A stretch of DNA of 64,000 nt, from assembly GCA_963710665.1 (NCBI GenBank), contig CAVQBC010000004.1:558001-622000 (forward strand), in the 5' to 3' direction. Of this stretch, positions 53,828 to 62,016 are shown in pieces. Position numbers and translations under genes: made by a program. Under the pieces are notes generated by a model. It searched no databases, had not been told where the DNA came from, and saw nothing but the letters and a program-made list of their open reading frames with translations. Numbering within the stretch: the first letter of the stretch is position 1; each line of letters opens with the position of its first letter. The stretch is from CAVQBC01 sp963710665 (lineage in GTDB: Bacteria > Actinomycetota > Thermoleophilia > Solirubrobacterales > Solirubrobacteraceae).

Positions 53828-54481
53828 GTGAGCATCCGCGCAAAGCTGTTCGCGGCGATCGTCATCACCGCGATCGTGCCGATCGTCCTGACCGCCATCG
53901 CGCTGAACGGCATGAGCACGCTGGACGCGCGCTTCGCCGACGCCGAGCGCGCCGCCCGCGGCCAGGAGCTGGCGCTCGACCTCAAGTTCGGCGTCACCGA
54001 CCTCAACGGCTGGCAGACCGCCTGGGGTTACGACGACGGCGAGAGCCGCCCGCGCTTCGACGCCGCCGTGCGCGCGTTCCGGCGCGACCTCGCGGTCGCG
54101 CGGGCCCGCTTCACCGACCCCGGCGAGCAGCGCCTGGTGGAGGATCTCGCCGCAGGGCTCGACCGGTTCATGGCGCTCGACGCGCGGGCCTGGAGCGCGC
54201 TGCAGAGCGACCGCCCGGAGGTCACCAAGCGCATCCTGCTCGGTCCCGAGATCCGCCAGTTCGAGGCGATGGCGGCCACCGCCCAGGCGCTCGCGGATCG
54301 CGAGGCGGCGCGGGTGCGCGCCTCCCGCGAGGGCTTCGCAGCGGCGCGCCGCGACGCCCGCCGCAAGATGGTGACGGTGGCGCTCGGCGCGGGCGCCCTG
54401 ATCGTCCTGCTGCTGGTGACGGCCGGGGACGTCGCCCGCCTCGCGCTCGAGCGCGAGCGCGAGCGCGAGACGCCGGCGTGA
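53828..54481 (+). CDS. Membrane-bound sensor-like four-helix protein without output domain
   Basis: A 217-residue protein from a GTG. An N-terminal membrane helix (LFAAIVITAIVPIVLTAIAL), an extracytoplasmic helical region of about 150 residues (LKFGVTDLNGWQTAWGYDDG) and a second membrane helix (MVTVALGAGALIVLLLVTAG) give the layout of chemoreceptor/histidine kinase input domains of the four-helix-bundle type. After the second helix there are only about 20 charged residues, so HAMP, kinase or methyl-accepting parts are missing. It overlaps the antiporter gene start by four bases and may sense a condition for it. Confidence 0.65.
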   Translation: MSIRAKLFAAIVITAIVPIVLTAIALNGMSTLDARFADAERAARGQELALDLKFGVTDLNGWQTAWGYDDGESRPRFDAAVRAFRRDLAVARARFTDPGEQRLVEDLAAGLDRFMALDARAWSALQSDRPEVTKRILLGPEIRQFEAMAATAQALADREAARVRASREGFAAARRDARRKMVTVALGAGALIVLLLVTAGDVARLALERERERETPA

Positions 54482-55731
54482 CGCGCGAGGTCATCCTCAC
54501 GCTCAGCGTCCTGCTGGCCGCTGGGCTGGCTTCGCGTCTGCTCGCCGAGGTCCTGCGGGTGCCCGAGGTGCTGGTGCTCGTCGGCCTCGGCGTCGCGATC
54601 GGGCCGCACGCGCTCGACGTGGTCGACGTCCCGCTCGACTCGCTCGGCGCGCAGCTGATCTTCACGCTCGGCGTCTCCACGATCCTCTTCTACGGCGGGC
54701 TGAACCTGTCGCTGCGCGTGCTGCGCGGCGTCGCGATGAGCCTCGGCGCGCTCGTGCTGCCGGGCGTCGTCATCACCGCGCTGATCACCGGGGCCGCCGC
54801 GCACCTGGCGTTCGGGCTGTCGTGGACCGAGGCGATCCTGCTCGGCGCCGTGCTCGCCCCGACCGACCCCGCGATCCTCATCCCGCTGTTCCTCGGCGGC
54901 CGCCTGTCGCGCAAGGTGAGCCAGACGGTGATCGCGGAGTCGGCGTTCAACGACCCGACCGGCGCCGTGCTGGCGCTGGCGGTGGCGGGCGTCCTGCTCA
55001 CCGGCGAGGACTCCGTGACCGCCCCGGCGGCCGACTTCGTGACCGAGCTCGGCATCAGCGCGGTCATCGGCATCCTGGCCGGCGTGGTCCTGTCGGCGGC
55101 GATCTCGAGCCGGCGCGCGGGGATCTGGCGCGAGTCGTCGGCGATCGCGGTGCTGACCGTCGTCTCGATCGCCTACGTGTCGCTCGACTCGGCCGGGGGC
55201 TCGGGCTACCTCGGCGCGTTCCTGGCCGGTCTGATCGTCGGCAACATGGACCTCCTGCGGCTCGACATGCACCCCGAGCACGAGCGGGACATGCACGTCT
55301 TCACGTCGAGCCTCGCCGACGTCGTGACCCTCTTCGTGTTCCTCGTCCTCGGCGCCAGCCTGCCGCTCGACACCCTCTCGGGGCACCTCCTCCCCGCGCT
55401 CGCCGTCCTCGCCGTGCTGATGCTCGTCGCGCGCCCCGTGACGGTGCTCGTGTGCGCGCTGCCGGACCGCCGCGCCGCCTGGACCTCGCGGGAGCTGGCC
55501 TTCCTGTGCTGGACGCGCGAGACCGGCGTCGTCCCGGCGGCCCTGGTGGGCTTCCTCGGCGCGCTCGGCGTGCCCAACCTCGACATCCTCACGAGCGTCG
55601 TCGCGCTCGCGATCGTCACCACGCTCCTGCTGCAGGCGCTGCCCGCGGGGTGGCTGGCCGGGCGGCTCGGGCTGCTCGAGCCCGCCCCGGTCACGGACGA
55701 GTTGCCGACGCGCGCAGCCGGACGAGCTTGA
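54478..55731 (+). CDS. Na+(K+)/H+ antiporter, CPA1 family (NhaP-like)
   Basis: A 417-residue membrane antiporter with about twelve helices. The transport core shows LAPTDPAILIPLFLG and IAESAFNDPTGAVLALAVAG, the latter carrying the paired acidic ion-binding region (ND) of CPA1 exchangers. It exports Na+ or K+ in exchange for protons. The GTG overlaps the stop of the sensor-like gene, implying joint production. Its 3' end runs 41 bp into the convergent PucR gene. Confidence 0.9.
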   Translation: MTREVILTLSVLLAAGLASRLLAEVLRVPEVLVLVGLGVAIGPHALDVVDVPLDSLGAQLIFTLGVSTILFYGGLNLSLRVLRGVAMSLGALVLPGVVITALITGAAAHLAFGLSWTEAILLGAVLAPTDPAILIPLFLGGRLSRKVSQTVIAESAFNDPTGAVLALAVAGVLLTGEDSVTAPAADFVTELGISAVIGILAGVVLSAAISSRRAGIWRESSAIAVLTVVSIAYVSLDSAGGSGYLGAFLAGLIVGNMDLLRLDMHPEHERDMHVFTSSLADVVTLFVFLVLGASLPLDTLSGHLLPALAVLAVLMLVARPVTVLVCALPDRRAAWTSRELAFLCWTRETGVVPAALVGFLGALGVPNLDILTSVVALAIVTTLLLQALPAGWLAGRLGLLEPAPVTDELPTRAAGRA

Positions 55732-57550
55732 CCGCCAGCTCGAGCGACAGGGGATCGACGCGGTCGACGTCGATCCCCGAGATGCTGTGGATGCGGCTCA
55801 GGCGCTGGCGCAGCGTGTTCGGGTGGATGTAGAGCGCCCGTGCGCTCGCCCCGATCGAGCGCCAGTTGGTCAGGAACTGCTCGAGCGTGTCGACCAGGTG
55901 CGTCTGGCGGCGGACGTCGTAGTCGAGCAGCTGCTCCACGCCGCGGTAGAGCGCGTCGCGCGGCACGTCGTCGGCCGTGAAGCGCACGAGGTACTTGTAG
56001 GCGCCGAGGTCCTCGTAGCAGAGCGCCCCGCCCGCGGGCTCCAGCACGCGCGCCATACGGGCGGCGTCCGCGGCATCGCGCAACGAGCGCGTGCCCTCCT
56101 GCGCGCCGCGGCGGACGCCGGTGAACCCGATCACGAGGCCCTCGGCGGCGGCGAGCTCCGCGCACGCGAGGCGCAGGTCCCCCAGCCCGTCCGCCGCGCC
56201 GTGCAGCGGGACGAGCCCGCGCAGGCGCTCGTGGCCGGCGTGGAAGACGGCGGCGGGGAAGTCCGCCCGCAGACGGCCCTGGACCCGGCCCGCGATCCCG
56301 GCCCACGGCTCCGGCCCGGTCGCGGGCGCGCCAGGGGCGCGCTCGGCCTGCAGGATCGCGTGCGGCCGCGCGAGGTCGAGCGCCACCCGCGCCGCCCGCT
56401 CCATCGCGGCGTCGGGGGCGTCCTCGGCCAGCGCCTGGAACATCCCGTGGACGAGGCTCTCGGCGGTCAGCCCCTCGATCAGCTCGACCCGCGCGAGCCC
56501 CACCGCGGCCTGGTGGGCGACGGAGCGCAGCAGCTCGGCGTCCTCGGGGCCGAAGCGCCGCGGCGCGTGCGTGCGGCAGCACAGGACGCCGAGGCGCTCG
56601 TCGCCGGCGACCACCGGCGCGATCAGCAGGCCGCCCTCCTCCTCGGTGGCGATGTCCGCTCCGCGCCCGAGCACGTCGAACAGCAGGCCGGTCCCCTCGG
56701 CCCGCCGCGGCGCCGCCGCCTCGGGCGGGCTCGCCGCCACCAGCTCGAGCTCGCCGCTCACGGGCTCGTGGCGGTACAGCCGGCAGGTGTCGGCGCGGGT
56801 CAGCTCGCGCGCGCCGCGCGTCACGGCGTCGTGGAGCTCCTCGCGGCGCGTCGCGCCCGCCAGCGCCTGGGCGAGCCGCGAGAGCGTGGTGAGCGCGTCC
56901 ACCCGGCGGCGGGTGGCGCGGTAGAGCTCGGCGTTCTCGATCGCCCCGGCGACGAGCGAGGCCGCGTTGACCAGGAAGTTCACCACGGCGTCGTCGAACT
57001 CGCGCGGCGCGACAGTGTGCAGGACGACCACCCCCGCGACCGCCCCCGAGCGGCGCGCGATGGGGACCGCGACCATCGACTGGAAGCGCTCCTCCTCGAG
57101 CTCGGCGACGTACTTCATGCGGGGGTCGGCGAGCGCGTTCTCGCGGATCAGGGCCGGCTCGCCGGTGCGCGCGACCCAGCCGCACACGCCTTCGTCGACG
57201 CCGAAGGAGAGCCGTCCCACGAGGTGGCGGTGGACGGCCGAGGCGGCGCGCAGCACCAGGCGCTCGTCCTCCACCAGGTAGACGAATCCCGCGTGGCAGC
57301 CCGTCGCCTCGCGCAGGATGGCGACGATGTTGGTGAGCACCTGCTCGCGCTCGAGCGACGACGAGATCGCCCCGATGACCGCGTAGAGGAACGCGTTCTC
57401 CTCGCGGACCCGGGCCAGCGCGAGATCGCCGGCGGGCGCGGCGTGGTCCCCGTTCGTCCTCTGGCCGTCGCCCCCGGCAGACCGGGCGACCGCCTCGTCA
57501 GCGATGTCCGTCACGGCTTCCCCGAAGGGGCGATCGTACCCGGGGCTCAC
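55691..57550 (-). CDS. GAF-domain PucR/CdaR-family transcriptional regulator (paralogue 2)
   Basis: A 619-residue protein from a GTG with the same architecture as the other two: an N-terminal GAF (CHAGFVYLVEDERLVLRAAS, EGVCGWVARTGEPALIREN), a second GAF-like region and the C-terminal helix-turn-helix (SIGASARALYIHPNTLRQRL). It is clearly more diverged than the other pair and has no shared near-identical DNA tract with them. It is divergent from the Amt gene with a 171-bp gap holding a perfect dyad, so it is the natural candidate regulator of Amt. Confidence 0.88.
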   Translation of the reverse strand: MSPGYDRPFGEAVTDIADEAVARSAGGDGQRTNGDHAAPAGDLALARVREENAFLYAVIGAISSSLEREQVLTNIVAILREATGCHAGFVYLVEDERLVLRAASAVHRHLVGRLSFGVDEGVCGWVARTGEPALIRENALADPRMKYVAELEEERFQSMVAVPIARRSGAVAGVVVLHTVAPREFDDAVVNFLVNAASLVAGAIENAELYRATRRRVDALTTLSRLAQALAGATRREELHDAVTRGARELTRADTCRLYRHEPVSGELELVAASPPEAAAPRRAEGTGLLFDVLGRGADIATEEEGGLLIAPVVAGDERLGVLCCRTHAPRRFGPEDAELLRSVAHQAAVGLARVELIEGLTAESLVHGMFQALAEDAPDAAMERAARVALDLARPHAILQAERAPGAPATGPEPWAGIAGRVQGRLRADFPAAVFHAGHERLRGLVPLHGAADGLGDLRLACAELAAAEGLVIGFTGVRRGAQEGTRSLRDAADAARMARVLEPAGGALCYEDLGAYKYLVRFTADDVPRDALYRGVEQLLDYDVRRQTHLVDTLEQFLTNWRSIGASARALYIHPNTLRQRLSRIHSISGIDVDRVDPLSLELAVKLVRLRASATRP

Positions 57551-57572
57551 CGGCGCGTCGAGTACCGGATAT

Positions 57573-57587
57573 GTGTGGCGGCCACAC
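57573..57587. promoter_or_regulatory. Perfect 15-bp dyad between PucR paralogue 2 and amt
   Basis: GTGTGGC-N1-GCCACAC, about 22-37 bases upstream of the PucR start and 135 bases upstream of amt. A likely operator, possibly for autoregulation. Confidence 0.45.
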
Positions 57588-57721
57588 CCCGGCCCGGCGA
57601 AGAGTGGCGCCGCGAGCCATTACGCGGTCCGGGCGTGCCGGAGAGCATCGGCGCCAGGTGGGCGTACCGCGCCCGCCCGCGACGCTAGAGGGGCGCCGCG
57701 CGTGATTCGGAGGAGGTCTGC

Positions 57722-59195
57722 GTGTTCAGCCAAGTGATCGCCCAGGTCGGCGCCCTGGAGGATGCCGCTGCCCAGGAGTCGCTCACCAGGGACTCCGCGA
57801 TCCTCGCCGAGCAGTTCTACTTCTTCACCGTCGTGCTGATGTGGCTCATCCACGCCGGGTTCATGAGCTACGAGGCGGGCGTCGCACGGCGCAAGAACGT
57901 GATGTCGACGGCGATGAAGAACATCCTGACCATCGCCGTGGTCACGCCGTCGTTCTACTACTTCGGCTGGATGATCTACGGCTGCGCGCAGCCGGGGATC
58001 CCGATCAGCCCGGGCTCCGACGACTTCACGTCGATCACCTGCGCCTCCTCGATCATGTGGAGCGACGCCTTCGGGCCGAACCTGACGAACAACATCAACC
58101 TGATCTTCTTCCTGGCCTTCCTCCTGTTCTCGTGGACGACGGCCTCGATCATGTCCGGCGCGATCATCGAGCGCGCGCGGATCTCCGCCTACCTCGTGCT
58201 CGCCGTCCTGCTCGGCTCCGTGGTGTGGATCCTCGACGCCGCGTGGGGCTGGAGCGCCGGCGGATGGCTGACGCTGCGCTTCGGGTTCCACGACTCGATC
58301 GCCTCCGCCGTGGTGCACGGCGTCGCCGGCGCGTTCACCCTCGGCGTGCTGTTCAACCTGGGACCGCGCATCGGCAAGTACACCCGGGAGGGGCTCGCCC
58401 GCCAGTTCAGACCCCACAACCTCCATATCACCGCGCTGGGGCTGATGCTGATCTTCACCGGGTTCTACGCGTTCTACGGCGCGTGCCTGGTGATCAGCTC
58501 GACGGCGTTCCCGGGCTGGGCGACGATCTACCTCAGCCCGACCACCCTCGGCTCGATCACGATGGTGATCACCTTCGGCTTCGCGGGCGGGTTCACCGGC
58601 GGCTACTTCGTCAGCCGCGGGGACCCGTTCTGGACGATCTCCTGCGGCCTCGCCGGCGTCATCGGGGTCTCGGCGGGCGCCGACGTGTACGCCCCCACGC
58701 TCGCCTACCTCGTCGCGATGCTGACCGCCGTGCTCGTGTACTACGCGGGCGGGCTGATCGAGAGGCGCTTCCGGGTCGACGACGCCGTCGGCGCGGTCGC
58801 GGTGCACGGCGTGGCGGGCTTCCTCGGGATCATCTGGGTCGGCGTGCTTCGCGGCCGGCTACCCGACCGGCCTCAACAACGTCGAGAGCTCGATCGGGGG
58901 CCAGCTCATGGGCCTGGCCACCTTCCTGCCGCTGGGCTTCCTGTCCGGTTGGGGGGCCGCGTGGATCCTCAAGCAGCTCGGCGTGCTGCGCGTGCCGGTC
59001 GAGGTCGAGCTCGAGGGCCTGGACGTCGCCGAGTACGGCTATGACTTCTATCCCGAGCACGCGGCCGTCCTCGAGAGCATGCAGGAGCCCGACGGGACCA
59101 TCGTGCAGTCCAAGCCGGTCATGGACGTGGCGCTCGGGGACCTCAACGGCCACTCGCACCCGCCTGACCGGGTGCCGGCCGGAGGGTCGTCATGA
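57722..59195 (+). CDS. amt: Ammonium transporter family channel (Amt), one +1 frame break
   Basis: A divergent Amt/MEP/Rh channel with about eleven helices. The two pore histidines are in SAVVHGVAGAFTLGVLF and AVAVHGVAGFLGIIWVG; HNLHITALGLMLIFTGFYAF is the conserved mid-segment. At 58847 one extra C shifts the frame: without it the protein continues FAAGYPTGLNNVESSIGGQL to a 490-residue product with a long hydrophilic tail; with it, it ends soon in an unrelated frame. The GTG follows GGAGGAGG. It may carry ammonium or methylammonium, the latter being the substrate of the GmaS-type pathway. Four short genes for membrane proteins follow. Confidence 0.85.
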
Positions 59196-59338
59196 CCTTC
59201 CTGCTGATCTCGCTGGCCGTCATGTTCGCCCTCGCCGGCCTCGCGGGCCGGTGGGCGTCGCGCAAGCAGCGCCGGCTCGCCGGCGACGGCATCAACCTCG
59301 AGCCCACGGAGGAGCGGCATGCCCGCGATCATCGATAG
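59192..59338 (+). CDS. Tiny single-helix membrane protein (48 aa) after amt
   Basis: Starts at an ATG overlapping the amt stop by four bases and encodes 48 residues: one membrane helix (LLISLAVMFALAGLAGRW) and a basic-then-acidic cytosolic tail. It overlaps the next gene by 20 bases. No family recognised; the overlap pattern supports it being translated. Confidence 0.5.
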   Translation: MTFLLISLAVMFALAGLAGRWASRKQRRLAGDGINLEPTEERHARDHR

Positions 59339-59633
59339 CGCGCCCAGCTGCGTCCAGGCGGTCCAGGGTGCCGTCAAGGGCGACGACGCGGACTTCATCC
59401 TGCAGGCCGCCTACGAGAAGTGCGCGGGCTTCATGACCTTCGGGCCCGGGACGGTCTACGGCGAGGACGGCGCCTCCGCCGCGACCGGCTACTACGTCCT
59501 GACCGTGATCGGCCTCGCGGTGTCGCTCATCGCGCTCGTGGCCTGGGTCATGTTCGAGCACCGGCGCCTGATGAGCCACGCGGAGCGCCTGTCGGCCCGC
59601 GACGGTGGCACGCCGCCCGCCGTCGAGGCCTGA
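59319..59633 (+). CDS. Small single-helix protein (104 aa) in the amt operon
   Basis: The first 50 residues are soluble with two Cys (PSCVQAVQG and AYEKCAGFMTFGPGTVYGED) that could pair if outside the cell; a membrane helix (YYVLTVIGLAVSLIALVAWV) and a polar tail follow. Good GGAGG site before the ATG. No known family; position suggests an Amt-associated accessory protein. Confidence 0.55.
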   Translation: MPAIIDSAPSCVQAVQGAVKGDDADFILQAAYEKCAGFMTFGPGTVYGEDGASAATGYYVLTVIGLAVSLIALVAWVMFEHRRLMSHAERLSARDGGTPPAVEA

Positions 59634-59650
59634 GACCGAGGAGACGAGAC

Positions 59651-59828
59651 ATGTCCACCGACCCCACCCCCTCCTGGCGCGTCGACCGGCGCCGGCAGCC
59701 GCACTTCCCGCCGCTCGAGACCCACTCCAAGGCGCTTCGAGGCCTTCATGGTCGGGTTCTCCATCCTCTGCGTCGTGATCGTGCTCGTGATCGTGCTGGG
59801 GACCGACATCGGGACGCTGACGCGGTAG
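59651..59828 (+). CDS. Tiny single-helix membrane protein (58 aa), one +1 frame break
   Basis: From the ATG at 59651 (after GAGGAGAC) the first 28 codons are polar (SWRVDRRRQPHFPPLETHSK); then one extra C at about 59735 shifts the frame. Without it the protein continues FEAFMVGFSILCVVIVLVIV, a convincing membrane helix, and stops at 59828, overlapping the next GTG by one base. The restored helix and overlap argue that the extra base is an error. No family known. Confidence 0.5.
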
Positions 59829-60238
59829 TGACCGGGAACGGGCACGCCGCCGCGGCCGGTGACGGGCGCGGGCCTGTGGCCGCCAACGGCGGCCGCCGGA
59901 CCGGCGCCCGCGGCATCCCGTGGCCGCGGGTCCTGGCCCTCGTCGCGCTGGTGGGGGCGACGATCTTCGTCGCGAACTCCTGCCAGCGCTCGCAGGTCCG
60001 CATCGACGAGCAGCAGGCGATCGCCACCGCGCGCGAGCAGGTCGACTTCCGCCCGCGCACCGAGCAGGTCCGCCTCGTCCGCCAGGGCCTCACGTCGCGC
60101 CCGTTCTGGGCGGTCTCGCTCTCGATCCCGGCCGGCGCCGCCGGGTTCAAGGAGCTCGCGGTGGTCAAGGTCGACGCCAACACCGGCAAGGTCGTCTCGG
60201 TCGCGACGCAGCCGTCGCCAGAGACGCCACCCCCGTGA
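59828..60238 (+). CDS. Membrane-anchored PepSY-like domain protein
   Basis: A 136-residue protein from a GTG overlapping the preceding stop. A polar lead, one membrane helix (RVLALVALVGATIFVANSC, about residues 37-55) and an extracytoplasmic PepSY-like domain: RIDEQQAIATAREQVDF, PFWAVSLSIPAGAAGF, VVKVDANTGKVVSV, with the typical terminal strand pattern. PepSY domains are thought to act as inhibitors or sensors outside the membrane. It lies between the Amt-associated small proteins and the third PucR regulator. Confidence 0.6.
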   Translation: MTGNGHAAAAGDGRGPVAANGGRRTGARGIPWPRVLALVALVGATIFVANSCQRSQVRIDEQQAIATAREQVDFRPRTEQVRLVRQGLTSRPFWAVSLSIPAGAAGFKELAVVKVDANTGKVVSVATQPSPETPPP

Positions 60239-60256
60239 CCCCGGGGGCGAGGAGCC

Positions 60257-61998
60257 GTGGGAGCACGACCGCTGCCGGGTTCCGAGCCGACGGACGCGGA
60301 GCTCGCCGCACGGCTGGAGCAGGTCCAGCTCCGGAGTGAGACGCTCTACGCGGTGATCGGGGTCGTGGCGTCCTCGCCCGACCTCGACCGCGTACTGGAG
60401 GGCATCGTCGACCTGCTCACGCGGGCGACCGATTGCCACGCCTGCTTCGTCTACCTGCGCGACCGCGACACGCCTTCGGCTGCGGGCCGCCTCGGAGGTC
60501 TACGCGCACCTCGTCGGCCGGCTCGAGTGGGGTGTCGAGGAGGGGCTGACCGGCTGGGTCGCGCGCCACAAGCCGGCCCGCGCTGATCCGCGACCAGGCG
60601 CTGTCGGATCCGCGGATGAAGTACGTGCCCGAGATCGAGGAGGAGCACTTCCAGTCGATGGTCGCCGTACCGATCCCCGCCCGCTCCGGCGAGGTCCTCG
60701 GCGTCGTCGTCCTGCACACCGTCGCCCCCCGCGAGTTCGACACCGGCGTGCTCACGTTCCTCAGCCACACCGCCTCGCTCGTCGCCGGCGCGATCGAGAA
60801 CGCCCGCCTCTACGCCGACACCCGCCGCCGCGTCGACGCCCTGACCACCCTCTCCGCCCTCAGCCAGCGCATCGCCGCCGTCACCCGCCGCGAGGAGCTC
60901 CACGCGACGGTGGTCGACGGCGTGCTCCGGCTGCTCGGGGCGGACGTGAGCCGGCTGTTCCTGCTCGAGCCGCAGACCGGCCGGCTCGAGCCCGCCGCCA
61001 CGGCCGGCGACGACGCCGGGCGCCTGCCGGCGGCCGACGCGCTGCTCGACCTGCTGCGCCGCCGCGGCGCGCGCCCGCCGGCGCCCGAGGACGGCGCCGC
61101 CGTGCTCACCGCGGCCGTGGAGGCCGGCGACAAGCCGGTCGGGATCCTCGCCGTGGCGCGGTCGCTGCCGTTCGGCGACGACGAGGACGAGCTGCTGCGC
61201 GCGGTCGCCAACCAGCTCGCGGTCGCCCACGAGAAGGCGGCGCTGATCGAGCGGCTGACCACCGAGAACATCGTGCGCGACCTGTTCACCGCGCTGGCCG
61301 ACGGGGCCGTCGAGGTCGCCGCGGCGCGCGCCCGCGCCGCCGGCGCGGACCTCGACCGCCCGTACCTCCTGATACAGGCTCTGCCGGCCCGGCCGGGCCC
61401 GGACGCCGAGCCGTGGCCGGACGTGGCCGCCCGGGCCGAGGCCGGCCTGCGGCGCAGCGCGCCCGGCGCGCTGAGCGACACCGCGCCCGACGGCCTGCGG
61501 GCCTTTGCCCCGGCGGGCGCCGCGGACCTCGTCGCGGAGCTCGCCGCGCTGGGCGCCGCCGAGCGGGTCGCCTTCGGCGTGAGCTCCGCCCGGCAGGGCC
61601 CCGCCGAGGGCCGCCGCGGCGTGCGCGAGGCCGCCGACGCCGCCCGCATCGCCCAGGCCCTCGAGCCCGCCGGCGGCGCCCTCGCCTACGACGCGCTCGG
61701 CGCCTACAAGTACCTCGTCCACCTCTCGCTCGACGACGCCCCCCGCGACCGCCACTGGACCGCCATCGAGCGCCTCCTCGACTACGACGCCCGCCGCAGC
61801 ACCGAGCTGGTGACGACGCTCGAGCGCTACCTGCACACCCGCCGCAGCGTCACCACCACCGCTCGCGAGCTCTACATCCACCCCAACACCCTGCGCCAGC
61901 GGCTCGACCGCATCGAGCAGCTCACCGGCCTGGACCTCGCCGGCGAGGACCTCCTGGCGCTCGAGCTCGCGGTGAAGCTGGTGCGGCTCGAGCGCTAG
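60257..61998 (+). CDS. GAF-domain PucR/CdaR-family transcriptional regulator (paralogue 3), two +1 frame breaks
   Basis: Closest to paralogue 1. The first frame has LRSETLYAVIGVVASSPDLD; an extra C near 60473 and another near 60573 shift the frame within the GAF domain, after which DQALSDPRMKYVPEIEEEHF continues. Removing both bases gives 579 residues, matching paralogue 1. The C-terminus has TLERYLHTRRSVTTTAREL and IHPNTLRQRLDRIEQLTGLD. GTG start after GAGGAG, 18 bp from the PepSY gene, so it is probably in the amt operon. It shares two near-identical DNA tracts with paralogue 1. Confidence 0.82.
60586..60900. repeat. 315-bp near-identical tract shared with 51990-52304
   Basis: Partner of the tract in PucR paralogue 1; single mismatch at 60840. 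The frame breaks at about 60473 and 60573 lie just outside this tract, within the less conserved part. Confidence 0.85.
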
Positions 61999-62016
61999 GA
62001 GCCTCGTCGAGTCGGG

